A stretch of DNA of 64,000 nt from Eriocheir sinensis (Eukaryota; Arthropoda; Malacostraca; Decapoda; Varunidae), in assembly GCF_024679095.1 (NCBI RefSeq), contig NW_026110862.1, positions 62,001-126,000 of the forward strand. The letters are read 5' to 3'. The notes under the pieces were generated by a model. The model was given only the letters and a program-made list of their open reading frames with translations. It had not been told where the DNA came from and did not search any database. Below, piece after piece: positions 9,826 through 20,685 of this stretch; the stretch's first letter is position 1, and the number at the start of each line of letters is the position of its first letter. Position numbers and translations under genes: made by a program.

Positions 9826-10717
9826 TTACATGTTCAAGAGATTCAGTTCCGTCATTCTCCCTACTTCTTCATTGTCTTGTATATGGTGCTCCATGGGAAC
9901 CTCTGAATTTTCTTTGGCACTGTTTGCATCATAGAAAATCTCTAAGTCATGTAATTTCTGAGCAGGTCTACACAAAACTCCCTTGGCAGTTTTCACATTT
10001 ACACACCTTACTATACCATCACTGCCAGGAAATAAATCAATAATAATGCCCAAAGGCCAATTCATCCTAGGCACATTATCTTCTCTTAACAACACAACAG
10101 AACCCTTCTTCACATTGCAATTAGGTTTAAATCCCTTCACTGTAGGTGGCAAATTCTTTAAATAGTCATCACTCCACATTTTCCAGAATTTGTCGAGTAG
10201 CCTTTCGAACAATTTCTCTTTCACTTAGGTCTTTATTACTGACATTTACTTGCTTATCAGAAATATGAGGCTGAAATCCTGCAACACGACCACTCAGAAA
10301 ATGTGAGGGTGTCAAAGTGTCACTTATATCAGGGTCTTCATTTACATAAGTAAGAGGTCTAGAATTGATGCAAGCCTCGACTTCAAACAAAGTTGTTGCA
10401 AGTTCACACTTAGTCAAACTTCTAGTGCCAAGAGATTTCTTAGGAGCAGATTTCACAGACCTCACAAGCCGCTCCCACCAACCTCCCCACCATGGGGATC
10501 TGGGAGCAATGAACTTCCACTCAGGGCTGAACATACTAAAATATAGCTGACGCATATTGGCAACACTTATAAAGGTCTTGGCATTATCTGAATATATCAC
10601 AGATGGGAGTCCGCGCCTTGCAGAAAATCTGCGGATGGCCAAAATACAATCAGGTACTGAAAGTGAATCTGTTAACTCCAAATGAACAGATCTTGTGACT
10701 GCACATGTAAATAACAA
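9826..10717 (-). pseudogene. BEL/Pao integrase catalytic core and C-terminal domain, frameshifted
   Basis: The first part (10717-10169) holds the retroviral-type integrase core: CAVTRSVHLELTDSL, then VIYSDNAKTF (second catalytic Asp), then PWWGGWWERLVRSVK (catalytic Glu), then ACINSRPLTYV. Near 10200 the frame shifts, and 10224-9826 carries the DUF5641-type domain (FWKMWSDDYL, KKGSVVLLREDNVPR, WPLGIIIDLFPG) typical of BEL/Pao C-termini. The protein would insert the element's cDNA with a 5-bp stagger, which agrees with the AGTAG duplication seen here. The frameshift makes it non-functional as it stands. Confidence 0.9.
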
Positions 10718-10776
10718 AATATACAGTTTTTAGATGGTTGATCAACTGCAAACAAGGGCCTGCATAATCTAGTCAG

Positions 10777-11223
10777 TTATGGCAAAGGGAAGGTAAGCAA
10801 CCTCAATTCTGGCAAAGGAGGAGCTGGTTGGCTGCATGGTCTAGAATCAAATCTCTTGCAAGCAACACATTCTTTACAAAATCTTTTAGCCACTCGTCTT
10901 AATCCAATAATCCAATAAGAGTGTCTGATGGTTGACATGAGGGTATGAACACCAGCATGCTTCAAAAGTTTATGCTGAAACCGCACTATGAGTTTGGCCA
11001 CATGACAATTAGGAATAATAATGGGGTGCTTGCTGTCATAATTCAATTCAGAATGTTGTAATCTACCTTTGATTCTCAATAATCCAATAGAATCTAGAAA
11101 GGGGTTAAGTTCTTTTAAGGAAGAATTTCTCGGAAGAGATTTGCCTTGTGACAGAGCAATTATTTCTTTCTCATAGCTTTCTTTCTGAACACAGATAAAG
11201 ATGTAGTCCTTAGCCTTACTCAA
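10777..11223 (-). pseudogene. BEL/Pao integrase N-terminal zinc-binding domain
   Basis: Contains the H-H-C-C zinc-binding signature (HKLLKHAGVHTL ... CKECVACKRF) and the preceding block GRLQHSELNYDSKHPIIIP typical of BEL/Pao integrases. The frame differs from the core domain downstream, and sequence between 10777 and 10717 is disrupted by stops. It would normally help tetramerise the integrase on viral-type DNA ends. Confidence 0.85.
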
Positions 11224-11305
11224 CTCCTCATATGTAAGAGAGCCTGAATGTTTAATACCATTGGGTTTACAATTGTGAATGAATCTCTAACCCAGGCGAC
11301 AATAT

Positions 11306-11890
11306 TCAGAATCTTCGTGAAATCACTGTATCTACTGAAATCAAATACAGATGTGGCTTTTCATTAACAGTCATAGCTACTCCTTCTCCATTATATTCTT
11401 CACTGGGAAGATCAAACTGGTGTGCCTCATCTTCAAATTTACTTTCAGCACTAACACACGAGGAATTAGAAAGCCACTTGGGACCTCTCAGCCATATGTC
11501 ATTTGAGATCAGTTGATCAGCCAGAACACCTCGTGTCATCAGATCTGCAGGGTTATCTTTACCAGGGCAGTGGTACCAATTACTAGGGGATATTAATGAC
11601 TGTATTTCAGTTACTCTGTTAGCCACAAACATTTTCCATTTTGTGGGATTACCCTTTATCCAAGACAAGGCAACTTTAGAATCTGTCCAGCAAGCTAATC
11701 TTACACTATCAGGGAAATGTAAGGCTGATTTTACAAAATTAATGAGACGAGCACTCAACAAAGCTCCTAGTAGTTCCAGCCGAGGTAAAGTAACCCGCTT
11801 GATAGAAGCTATTTTTGTTCTGGACATAACAAAAGATACATGGAACTCCTCAAGTGATTTAGGTACACGTAGGTACACTATGCTACCATA
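11306..11890 (-). pseudogene. BEL/Pao RNase H and connection region
   Basis: Includes KRVTLPRLELLGALLSARL, LACWTDSKVALSWIKG and NPADLMTRGVLADQL, the hallmark RNase H blocks of BEL/Pao polyproteins. It is separated from the RT frame by a frameshift near 11885, just after the HAFSDASEK motif that starts this domain. RNase H removes the RNA template during cDNA synthesis. Confidence 0.88.
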
Positions 11891-13273
11891 ACCTTTTCAG
11901 AAGCATCACTGAATGCATGAACCTCCAAGCCTTCAAGTTCAACTGAACTTAAAGACAAACCTGGAAAGTAACACCTATGTATTTCAAAGATCTTAATAGT
12001 CTCAATACTATCAATCCACTGCTGAAACTTTAACTGCAAATCATGTGGTAGGATTTCATCCCAACTAAGTCCAAGACGCCAAATTTCCTGAAATAGTATT
12101 TTAGCATACATAGTGAGGGGGCTTATCAAACCAAGTGGGTCAAACAGTCTAGCAATTAAACTCAATACATTTCTCTTGGTGAATCTTAAATCTAATTTAT
12201 CACCCAGACTGAATCCTTTAAATGAAAACACATCTTCAGAGGAGTTCCAATACATTCCCAACAACTTTGTTACCTCATCCACCTCAGGTTCAAAATATTG
12301 ATAATGCTGATCAATCAATATATCACTGTTAGTGTGCCACTTGGATAAAGTCATACCAGCATCTGATAATATGCCCTGAGCTTTACTAAGCATTTTACTG
12401 GCTTCTTCAACAGTATCTGCTCCAGAGAGCCAATCATCAACATACAAGTTTTCCTGAAGCTCTCTTACTGTAACTGAATCAGGGTAAAAATTCAAATGGT
12501 GTTTAAGAGTGGCATTCAGTAAAAATGGACTGCTGATATTACCAAAAGGCACTCTCACAAACCTCATCACACGTACTATATCACCACATTGCCACAAAAA
12601 ACCGATGAACATCCTGATCAGAGCGTTGAACACCAATCTGCAAAAATGCCTTTGAAATATCTGCCGTTAAGGCAACATTCCATCTTCTAAACCTTAGTAA
12701 TATTCCAACAAGATCAGGAATTAGTGATGGACCTGACTCCAAACAGTCATTCAGGGATATACCATTAGGTCCAGCTGCAGAAGCATCAAACACAGGCCTA
12801 ATCTTTGTGGAAACACAGTCTTTAATAACAGGTCTATGTGGCATATAGTAAGTGGGATAAGGACTTTCAATTTCAGACAGGGGAACCTCAACAATAATAT
12901 TACTCTCCTCATAATTCTTGAGTACTTTATCATATTCATCTTTCAGATCAGGGTTTTTCTCAAATTTAAGGTTGAGTACTGACAATCTCTTCTTTGCACA
13001 TTTCTCATTATCAAGCAAACTTAACCTTGCATCTTGATTTTTCCACGGTAGAGCAACCTCATACCTGCCATTAACATACTGAACTGTTTCCTCAAAACTG
13101 TCCAACACTGGGTCTTTGGGAGGTCTATCTTTCTCTGGATAAATACCTATGCTTTCTAAATTCCAGAATTTATGCAAATCAGATTCATTGAAATGTTTAG
13201 CAGTATTTATGCATAACATCTGATGAGATACACTCACCTCATGGGCCTTCAAACAAGAACCAGACAAAATCAA
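11878..13273 (-). pseudogene. BEL/Pao reverse transcriptase, one frameshift
   Basis: 13273-12581 carries the N-terminal RT region (FWNLESIGIYPEKD, LPWKNQDARLSLL, KIRPVFDASA, LTADISKAFLQIGV). Near 12600 the frame shifts, and 12636-11878 continues with FVRVPFGNISSPFLL, the catalytic ENLYVDDWLSGADT box, LLGMYWNS and RLFDPLGLISPLT. The YVDD box and the PLGLISP block are diagnostic of BEL/Pao. Apart from the shift the domain is complete, so this copy decayed by small indels, not large deletions. Confidence 0.92.
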
Positions 13274-13289
13274 CCAAACTTGGTTTTGT

Positions 13290-13860
13290 AGGCTACTAAA
13301 TCCTCAGATTTCACAACACTGTCTGCTGAAACAAATCTCCAGTAATTATCCACCAACCAGTATATCTAAAGTGAGGTCACGATCATGTCCATAGTCATCA
13401 GCTAACTGTAGATGTGAAAGGGTTCTAAGAAATCATCAGGTACCCGTTGACGACTCAAGGGTGGACAAATGGACATAACTTCAACTGCTAATACAGAATG
13501 GTAATAACCCTGAGTGTCAATCAAATTCACATCATAGACATTCCGTTCCTTGCTGCCTTGTGATTTCTTGTTACCAAAGGATGAGTAAAGTATACTTAGA
13601 TGTGACCCACTTAGGCTTGATCCTTCTCACAAAGTCATGACTTACCTAGGTGGTATCTGCTCCTAAATCAAACATTACAGTAGCCTCAACAGAATCTCCA
13701 CCATTTGTTAGAACTTTAATTTTAGCTGTCTGCAATACAGTAGCCCTTTTAACTTTCTGCTCATGAGAGATGACAACATGCTCAACAGTACCAGTATTTA
13801 TTGTCTCACTTGACTGAACACTTACTTGGTCATTAGATTTTTGGTGACAATCTGTTTACC
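13290..13860 (-). pseudogene. BEL/Pao aspartic protease region, eroded
   Basis: Around 13650-13690 the minus strand encodes VMFDLGADTT, matching the retroelement protease active site, where D-S/T-G is usual; here Leu replaces the Ser/Thr. Downstream comes VNLIDTQGYYHSVLAVEVM in the same general region. Several stops and shifts break the frame. The protease would cut the Gag-Pol polyprotein. Confidence 0.6.
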
Positions 13861-13984
13861 TGAAGAGTTATTAGTTTCCACACAAGGTTGGCCAGCCTAC
13901 AAAACAACACGTTGTGATGCCCATTACAAACAGTACACTTCACCTTACCCCTACAGACTTTGGAAACATGTCCTTTGAAGACAC
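13861..13984 (-). pseudogene. Remnant of Gag second zinc knuckle
   Basis: Past the stop that ends the gag frame, neighbouring frames encode KVKCTVCNGHHNVLFC, a Cys/His-rich motif like the second half of the BEL/Pao Gag zinc-binding region. A shift near 13985 separates it from the main frame. Confidence 0.5.
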
Positions 13985-15091
13985 TTAAAAACACAGTCCT
14001 TCTTGCTTAACTTTCTCCTCTCGGTCATGTATACCCAACTTAAGTATCTGCCAACACTTCTCAGACTTGTGTCGCTTCTGACAAAACGCACACTGTAGTG
14101 GGAATTCTTCAGCTGAAGTCTGCAGGGCTGAAGCTGAACTAACCTTTTTTCTTTCGACGTCTTGCCGTACGGTGTTCCTTTCCATGGACAAATCCTTAAA
14201 GGTTTCTGACCTCTCACGACGCTGGATCTCGGTTTGTAGGAACTTCAGTAGCCACTCCAAGTCAGCTTCATGTCCGGAACTTTCCCTAGACCATTCCAAG
14301 CGTATATCTTGTGGAAGTCGAGATAGGATGACTGGAGTTAACACCACGCCATACTGGTCACCCTTGATCCCAAGGCCTTCCAAGCTTCTTACAAGATATA
14401 ACAGCTGGTCTTGTAACTTCCACAGGGAATCACATGGATTAGCTCCCTTGGCTCTGGGTGTCAGGGAAACATTCAGTAAACCTTGCACATGGGCAAAAAT
14501 TATTCTCTCAGGACGACCGAATCTTTTTTTCAGAAGGTCACAGGCCACCTTATAGTTAGCAGAAGAAAGAGCCAAGCCCTGGATGACAGATCGTGCCTCT
14601 CCTTGAAGCACTGACTGCAAGTAACTAAATTTACTTATATCTGGCAGCTCACTTTGGTCAACTAGAGCCTCAAATCTGTCCCAGAAAGACTGCCATTCAG
14701 TTAACTCACCAGAATACTTAGGGAGCTCTAGTCTAGGTAATTTCACCTCTGACCTTTCCTTACTAGAAACAGATGCACTGTCATTCTCAACTCTCGTACC
14801 TTTCAAGCGTTTAGCTGCCTCGTCTCTAGTCTTCCTGGCAAGCTTGTGAAACTTGTCAGTTTCATCCATGTCTGCCTCCAACTCGTCAGACTCATCCAAC
14901 AATAACTCAACTTCCGCCTGACGGTCGTCAAAGACTGCAAGCCTCTGGTCAAAAACACTAACAGCAGCATCCAACAACTCAAAGCTGGTAGTGTCATCCT
15001 CAAATAATTCCTGCAGGTCCTTGACACTACGAGTGACCCAGCCTCTCGCTGCGGCCCTCCTCTTCTTGTCTGCCTTCACGTCTTCAGACAT
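13985..15091 (-). CDS. BEL/Pao Gag-like protein
   Basis: The frame opens at ATG 15091 (MSEDVKADKKRRAA) and runs 368 codons. The order is a basic/coiled-coil N-terminus with acidic heptad-like stretches (residues ~25-100), then a DUF1759-type capsid region with LPKYSGELTEWQSFWDRFE, then the knuckle CAFCQKRHKSEKC (CX2CX3HX4C) near the C-terminus. The stop after EGLCF cuts the protein before its second knuckle. Gag would package element RNA in cytoplasmic particles. It is the longest unbroken frame of this element. Confidence 0.85.
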   Translation of the reverse strand: MSEDVKADKKRRAAARGWVTRSVKDLQELFEDDTTSFELLDAAVSVFDQRLAVFDDRQAEVELLLDESDELEADMDETDKFHKLARKTRDEAAKRLKGTRVENDSASVSSKERSEVKLPRLELPKYSGELTEWQSFWDRFEALVDQSELPDISKFSYLQSVLQGEARSVIQGLALSSANYKVACDLLKKRFGRPERIIFAHVQGLLNVSLTPRAKGANPCDSLWKLQDQLLYLVRSLEGLGIKGDQYGVVLTPVILSRLPQDIRLEWSRESSGHEADLEWLLKFLQTEIQRRERSETFKDLSMERNTVRQDVERKKVSSASALQTSAEEFPLQCAFCQKRHKSEKCWQILKLGIHDREEKVKQEGLCF

Positions 15092-15166
15092 CGTACTCAC
15101 TGCTTATCCGGGTCCAAATACCTTCTTGTCCACTTCATCTAAAGTTCCCGGGTCTGGGCACTAAAA
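15092..15166 (-). other. BEL/Pao leader with candidate primer-binding site
   Basis: Between gag and the 5' LTR. Directly inside the LTR, the minus strand reads TTTTAGTGCCCAGACCCGGG. A segment starting a few bases inside the LTR, such as TAGTGCCCAGACCCGGG, could pair with a tRNA 3' end, but I cannot name the tRNA. Confidence 0.4.
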
Positions 15167-15508
15167 TGTAGAAAGTGAGGCGACGTCTGATCATAAGACA
15201 TGGAGAGGATTCGGTCATGGAAACCCGTGAGGATCCATCTTTCCATCTGTATTTCGTACAAACACAACCTTACACAAATAAAAGTTGTAGATATATAACA
15301 TCCTTTTCAAGTCTTAGCAAATGCATAAAACAATGCAATAAATCATACAAATGCTTTTTACTAATTTTCTTATAAAGACTAGAAAAATAATACTTGCATT
15401 TCTTAAAGAAATCAAAGAAAACTTGGCAGTAACAAGGGGACTGAACCAAAAGAGAAGCAGCCTGAGGCACACCGCTCAATATTCATTGGTGTAATTTCAT
15501 CCTTAACA
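15167..15508 (-). repeat. BEL/Pao 5' LTR
   Basis: 342 bp, with the same termini as the left LTR (TGTAGAAAGTGAGG ... CCTTAACA). Flanked on the right by AGTAG (15509-15513), the target duplication partner of 9290-9294. Differences from the left LTR cluster around 15225-15300. Confidence 0.92.
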
Positions 15509-15513
15509 AGTAG

Positions 15514-16180
15514 AGTTAGGCGAGAGATAAACAGCACAGATGTATTTCGTAATAGAATGACAATGAAGCCTTAGTGAGATGGTGGAAAATTCTGAAGAAT
15601 CAAGGTCGTGGGCACGTTAGCAAGTGATATCATTGCGTACGTAGGCGCAACATCCAGCTTTAGCTTTAAATTTAGTATAGAGATAGTAGGAGGAACAGAG
15701 TAGAGGTTGCTGTCAGTAGCCTCAGGATGGTGTGTTTCGGTGAGTAAAAGGTGTGGTTTATAGAAGGAGAGCTGGTGTTCCACAGAATGATAATTAGACA
15801 GAAGCCCACGATTTTTGAAGAATTTGATAAGGAAGAGGTTCGAGGTTATCAGACACCTCTCAAGTCAGCAGCCAGAGGAGTCCTCCTGGAATTTATGGTC
15901 CCCACCCCCAGGCAGGGACTCCGAGGCAGTGTTTTCGTTAGCCATTTGAATTTTGAACTTTGGGAAAAGGTGTGTGTGTTCTGTGAATGTAGTGTGGTGT
16001 AGAAAGAAAAGAGGAACTGTCTTTTGAGAGCATGCTGAACTGCTCTCTGGTGTTAATGAGACAAAAGGAAACAGTTAGTGAGGACATGGGAAGGGGTCTT
16101 TGAAGGGCTTCAGCACCCTCCTCGCCTCCCATATATCCTCACCAGTAGCTCACGACCGTTCAGTGGGTGTCTTCCTACCT

Positions 16181-16187
<7 letters not shown>
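15514..16187 (-). mobile_element. LINE family A copy 1, 5' part
   Basis: Continuation of the LINE interrupted at 9295. It holds the 5' UTR (about 15950-16187, matching 44120-44378 of copy 3, for example the GAGGATATATGGGAGGCGAG block read on the minus strand). It also holds the start of the endonuclease region (around 15570-15780: SKAGCC-type and TETHHPEATDSNLYSVPPT blocks). Several frame breaks are visible. The 5' end abuts an (AT)n array at 16188. Confidence 0.8.

Positions 16188-16275
<88 letters not shown>
16188..16275. repeat. (AT)n microsatellite
   Basis: About 44 AT repeats between the 5' end of LINE A copy 1 and the left LTR of the second BEL/Pao element. Confidence 0.97.
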
Positions 16276-16276
<1 letters not shown>

Positions 16277-17015
16277 CAGTGACCAGCGCTTGTTGAGTGA
16301 AGTAAGGATGACTGAAACCGCTGCGTCGAACTCACGTCACGTTTATTACAGTGGTCAAACCTGCAAGCCGATATCATGAAACATTACAATGTGAAGTACA
16401 CTACACCTCATCTCTACATTTTCCAGGACAGGGCAACTCTCTACAGTCCGACATGAACATGAATGTAAACCTTATCCTTATATTCCGTGGCAGGACAACC
16501 CTTACCACTCGTCGTTAACATGAATGTACTTGTACACTTGTGGAGGCAGAAGAACCTTAGACGCTAAGGAAACGTATTACAATATTGTGGCATCAGGAGA
16601 TGCTTAGACGCTAAACGATAACAGAAGAAGAGATACGTACACATTGCGGGGTTAGTCAGATTACTCCTTCCAGTTCCGCAAGTCCCTTTCCGGAGCCAGC
16701 GACGTCGGCCTTCGTCCTTAACGGTGTGAATAACGCCGTGTTAACGGTATGAACGCCAGCCTGCTACTACCTCGTCCTCCTTTCAGCCCTCTCAGGATGA
16801 CGGTTCCCTGTTGACACTCAAGCCTCGAGGAATGGCCGACGCCTCCACCACATTAACCCCGTAACCCCGTTACCCTACATTAACCCTAGGAGGCATTACC
16901 CTTTGACCCTAGTGGGTCCAATATATGGGCGAAGACGGTCCTGATAAGCGCGTCGACGTGTAAACATACACCACTGACCTTTAACCCTTACGCGGCGCCG
17001 CGTCCACCTGCGGCA
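16276..17015 (-). repeat. 3' LTR of the second BEL/Pao element
   Basis: Begins near TGACCAGCGCTTGTTGAGTG and ends near CTTTAACCCTTACGCG; matched almost base for base at 22549-23292. Just inside its right border, CTACCTCCCCTTGATTG reads CAATCAAGGGGAGGTAG on the minus strand, a good polypurine tract. Confidence 0.85.
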
Positions 17016-17800
17016 CCGCGGCTACCTCCCCTTGATTGCGCGCAGCGCAAACAGCCAAAAAGGGCAACCAGCAGCCACCAGGCGTCAGCGCGCAGCGGCC
17101 GAAGGCAAGGGCGGAAGAAGCAGGCACCCTCGAGCAGACAGAGTGTGACGACGGGGGGAACGAGAGTTCCCGAGTCGGTGTGAAGGCGGACCCTCCGAAT
17201 CAAACCACCGGAACCCAGGGAAGACCGGAAGAACCCTGCCAAGACGAGGGCGGAGGGTGTGGAGATACTCCGCCCGTCAGCGGACCCAGAACCGAGCAGC
17301 CAGGGCCTGAGGATGGGTCCAACGACGGCGGAAAGTGTCGCCCAGGAACGCTTTTCCGGGGTAAGGAAACCAGCCCCGACGCGCAGAAGACGGTCAGGAG
17401 TAAGCGCCGTAGGCACTGAAGCATCACCCGGGGAGGCCGGAAGGGGCGGCGAAGGAGAGTGGCCTCTACCACAAAACAACGTGCGCAGCCGGTCGGCGTC
17501 AAGACGCTGGGTGCCAATGATGGAGGACAGGATCTTGCGGACAGAACGGACCAGTCGTTCCACGCCGCCCATGTGCGAGGCGGCAGGGGACAGAAGACCC
17601 ACGCGATGGCCCTCCGATGTGGTTTCTTCCACCTTGGCGTCGTCTCGCCAGCCCAGGCCGCGCCGTGCGATGAAGCGCATGAGGGCGGTGAGAAGCGGCA
17701 GCATCGAGGAAGTCAGGACCGCTAAATGCGCGCAGCAATCCGTTCCACCGGCAACTCGCCCTGGCGTTGCACCAGCGGCGTGCTGTTCACCCGGCGACAA
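16988..17800 (-). pseudogene. BEL/Pao integrase remnant
   Basis: A 270-codon frame. It contains ALMRFIARRGLGW, then SPAASHMGGVERLVRSVRKI, then LSSIIGTQRLDADRLRTLF, then DASVPTALTPDRLL, the order seen in BEL/Pao integrases. The block that should hold the second catalytic Asp (SDNG-type) is missing between the first two motifs. The NSRPLT-type block is lost to a short shift, after which the frame reads an unrelated GC-rich peptide that runs into the LTR. It cannot be active. Confidence 0.8.
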
Positions 17801-18437
17801 ACGAAACAGTGACGCAGAGCCGGTCGATCAAGGGCGGCCCGCGACCACCAGTACTGGCCACGGAAGCATGCCATAGGACGTTCTCTCCTGTAACGGCCCG
17901 GCAGGGGCAGTCAGTTGATGGTGAAGGAAGGACCCGTCTGTCTGATGCGATAACTAGTTTTATCGATCAAACCTGTCAATATGCAGTACATACCATCACA
18001 CTCCGAGAATCATCTATCGTTAACTATTCTCATCACTGCATTGATACATTGTGATAACTGATTGCTGTCAGTCAGTACAAAAGACAATACATGGATCAGT
18101 ATAACACATTATTATACACCGTCAGGTGTCCGACGGCCTGACGTACATACACATAAGAACACAACTTCAACGGAACTTACACTGTCAGGGTCTATACACA
18201 CCTCGGGCTCTCGGTCGCTCGTCCGCCTCGTCTTCCCTGCACCAATTTCCTTAACCGTCTGCCCTTTGCCGGGGCCTTCGTACTCGCGTCCCTCATGTAT
18301 GGGACATACTCATGGCTCTGAACAAGGATACCATGGATTTGATGACCTCTCTGACCGTAAAGTCATAAACATTCACGCGATAGTACACCTCTCTTCTCGT
18401 CTCTCTCCACTTCTCACCCTCTCTCACTCATATCGCC
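17801..18437. other. Unassigned interior of the BEL/Pao element
   Basis: GC-rich near 17800-17950, then mixed sequence. Overlapping short frames on both strands show no family motif. Presumably eroded pol sequence or foreign insert. Confidence 0.4.
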
Positions 18438-18833
18438 ATGTCGCCAAACGGTGATAACACTCCCCCCGTGGGGCGTGCCCGCACGCCCAAAACAAAACAC
18501 CGTATAACCAAGACAACGGACGACCAAAGAGCCCACAGGGAAGACACCCGTCCGAGAAAGGTTACTTTCGCCCTGACTCCAAACCACAAGATACACAAGA
18601 AAGCATCTACAACAGGCAGCACCAAGAAACACAGGCGGAAGCAACAGGAACAAGATATGGAGGAGGTAAACAAAGGCACGCGGGGAGAGAGGGACTGCGC
18701 TAGTGAGCGTAAAAAACCTCGACATTTACAGTTTACAATAAGAAGCAGTCTCCGAGGAAAAAAAACTCGTCGGCGCAGTCACCCCGCCGCACACACGCCC
18801 AAACAAACATCGTCACCGGACAATCCCCCATGA
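18438..18833 (+). CDS. Hypothetical basic 131-residue frame
   Basis: The frame opens at ATG 18438 in a good context (CGCCATGTCGCC) and encodes a Lys/Arg/Thr/Pro-rich, low-complexity protein (starts MSPNGDNTPPVGRARTPK; later KKHRRKQQEQDMEE). It lies on the strand opposite to the surrounding BEL/Pao element, inside its interior. It has no domain, no signal peptide and no membrane segment. The basic composition would fit a nucleic-acid-binding peptide or simply biased sequence. I do not recognise it and consider a chance frame more likely than a gene. Confidence 0.25.
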   Translation: MSPNGDNTPPVGRARTPKTKHRITKTTDDQRAHREDTRPRKVTFALTPNHKIHKKASTTGSTKKHRRKQQEQDMEEVNKGTRGERDCASERKKPRHLQFTIRSSLRGKKTRRRSHPAAHTPKQTSSPDNPP

Positions 18834-18954
18834 ATCAAAACCACACCCGACCGATCCCAGCACTGGGCCGAGCGCCCATGCTCGAGTCAAATCCATCGCC
18901 CAACACTCGCTGCTCAGGCGCTCAACCAACATGCGATGTCATAGGTGCATTAAC

Positions 18955-19405
18955 GTCGAATTTCTGAACATCGAGAAAGACTACGTCCAGTGATTTGGAT
19001 ACTAAATAAACCTTGACGAGGTCATCTAAAAAGGCACTCGGATCGATAAACAGAACCTCTCGCGACGGTAGCCATGTTGAGAATCCTTTATTAATGGGTG
19101 ACTGTCACGGCAACACAAAGTTGTCTCTACTCATGCTCCCAGTAGCTTCCCTACTACTGAAGTTAGACTGATGGGCCTGTCATTATCCGGTTCTCCTGTC
19201 TTAACACATATTCGAATCTTGCCCAATCTGGACAAAAGGGCATATCGAGTCCGGTCGTGAAAGAGGAGAGTATGTCGTCGATCGGTTCCTTCAGTGAGAT
19301 AGGATATACATTGTCTTGTCCTGGACATTTATTTGTTTGAAGGAGAGCATTTAGGACTTATCAGAACTTATTACCAGGTTGGGCAAGATCTGCGAATCCT
19401 CAATA
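18955..19405 (-). pseudogene. CR1-type LINE RT fragment, old copy
   Basis: Nucleotide similarity in register with 63380-63820: GACTACGTCCAGTGATTTGG, GCCATGTTGAGAATCC, GAAGTTAGACTGATGGGCCT and GGATATACATTGTC all have counterparts there in the same order. It spans the RT region from the NYRPISLTSVVGKLL block to the region before AFDKVPHHKL. Many substitutions and indels make it the most diverged CR1 copy in the window. It lies inside the second BEL/Pao element. Confidence 0.75.
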
Positions 19406-19499
19406 ATACTACTGGCTGATGTTGGATCGCGGTGACGGGCATTCACCCATCGTGGTCAATTAAGGAACGCTTTCGTCTGAAAAGCCAATTCCTCTTGAT

Positions 19500-19795
19500 G
19501 TAGGAACCTCCTCACGGCCCACACACGCACAGACGTTCCTCTTCGCAACCGTGTTTTCCTTCACAACCGTGACTTCCCTCACAGCCCACACACACAAACG
19601 TTCCTCCTCACAACCGTGTTTTCCTTCACAACCGTGACTTCCCTCCGCAGCCCACACACTGGACGTTCCTCCACCCCTCACAACCGTGTTTCCTTCACAG
19701 CTGTGACTTCCCTCACAGCCCACACACACAAACGTTCCTCCTCACAGCCGTGACCTCCCCTCACAGCCCACACTCTGAAAACACTCTTGAACGAA
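19500..19795. repeat. Minisatellite, ~62-65 bp unit
   Basis: Four to five imperfect copies of a unit with ACGTTCCTCCTCACAACCGT, then TTTTCCTTCACA, then ACCGTGACTTCCCTCACAGC, then CCACACAC. Confidence 0.85.
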
Positions 19796-19969
19796 TAGTC
19801 TTCACCACTACCCAGAGTAGAGAGAGGGCTTCGCCTGCATCATGCGCACTGTTTCTAGTAGTGCCATCCCGTCCAGTCTTCCCTTCTTTCCTTTCACCCC
19901 TCCCTGTTTGGTCTGGGGCATTGGGACTTCCCTCTACCCCGTCGATCTCGACAGGTCCTTTTACCTCCC

Positions 19970-20415
19970 AGGCCCCTTTTTGAGTGCACCTGGGGCCTCC
20001 TCCCTCGTTATCGGAGGCTGTATCCCCAGCCCCCTGAGTGCGCCTGAGCAGGCCTCCTCCCTCGTTATCGGGCTGTCCCCGGCCACCCTTTTGAGTGCGC
20101 CTGGGGCCAACCTCCTCGTTATCGGAGGCTGTATCCCCCCCTTTTAGCCTGGGGCCTCCTCCTCGTTATCAGGCTGTATCCCCGGCCCCCTTTTGAGTGC
20201 GCCTGGGGCCTCCCTCCTCGTTATCCAGGCTGTATCCCCAGCCCCTTTTGAGTGCGCCTGGTGCCTCCTCCTCGTTATCAGGCTGTATCCCCCGGCCCCT
20301 TTTTTGAGTGCGCCTGGGGCCTCCCTCCTCGTTATCGGAGGCTGTATCCCCGGCTCCCTTTTTGAGTGCGCCTGGGACCTCCCTCCTCGTTATCGGAGGC
20401 TGTATCTTCTCCCTC
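19970..20415. repeat. Minisatellite, ~55-60 bp unit
   Basis: About eight copies containing GAGTGCGCCTGGGGCCTCC, then CTCCTCGTTATCGGAGGCTG and TATCCCC, with length variation between copies. Confidence 0.88.
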
Positions 20416-20685
20416 TATTTTATTGCGGGTCGGTGGGTCCCCACGGTCCGCCCCAATGAGAAGACCCTTATTTTGCGCGCCACATGTGTGTTGTCTATTC
20501 TGCGAGACCAGCCTCTTCCCCATCCATCTCACGGCATTGTTTCGAGCCCCCATGGCTCGCCCTGACGGGAAGTGGCCCCCTCTTAGCGCGCCCTCATCGA
20601 TTGTTTGTACAACGCGCCCAATGTCACGTCCCGTGTGTATTGTTTCGCCACTCGAGGACCTCTTTTTGCGCTTCCTTCTTACGTA
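20416..20685. other. Spacer between minisatellites
   Basis: GC-rich DNA with single degenerate matches to the flanking minisatellite (for example ACAACGCGCCCAATGTCACG at 20610). No gene seen. Confidence 0.5.

Larger units (their letters stand above)
9295..15508 (-). mobile_element. BEL/Pao LTR retrotransposon, full length, inserted in LINE A
   Basis: A 6.2-kb minus-strand element with TG...CA long terminal repeats of 341 and 342 bp, flanked by a perfect 5-bp duplication AGTAG (9290-9294 and 15509-15513). Removing the element rejoins LINE A sequence exactly as in the uninterrupted copy near 39340. The gene order from 5' is gag, aspartic protease, RT, RNase H, integrase, the order of the BEL/Pao group. 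All domains are present but spread over shifted frames, so it is a decayed full-length copy. The LTRs differ at roughly 20 positions by eye, so the insertion is not recent. Confidence 0.93.

Noticed and set aside
16840..16900. TTAACCC-type words resembling telomere repeat
   Set aside because: Irregularly spaced, not tandem, and part of an LTR present twice.
17036..17876. Plus-strand GC-rich frames of 100-200 codons
   Set aside because: They are antisense to the recognised BEL/Pao integrase remnant.
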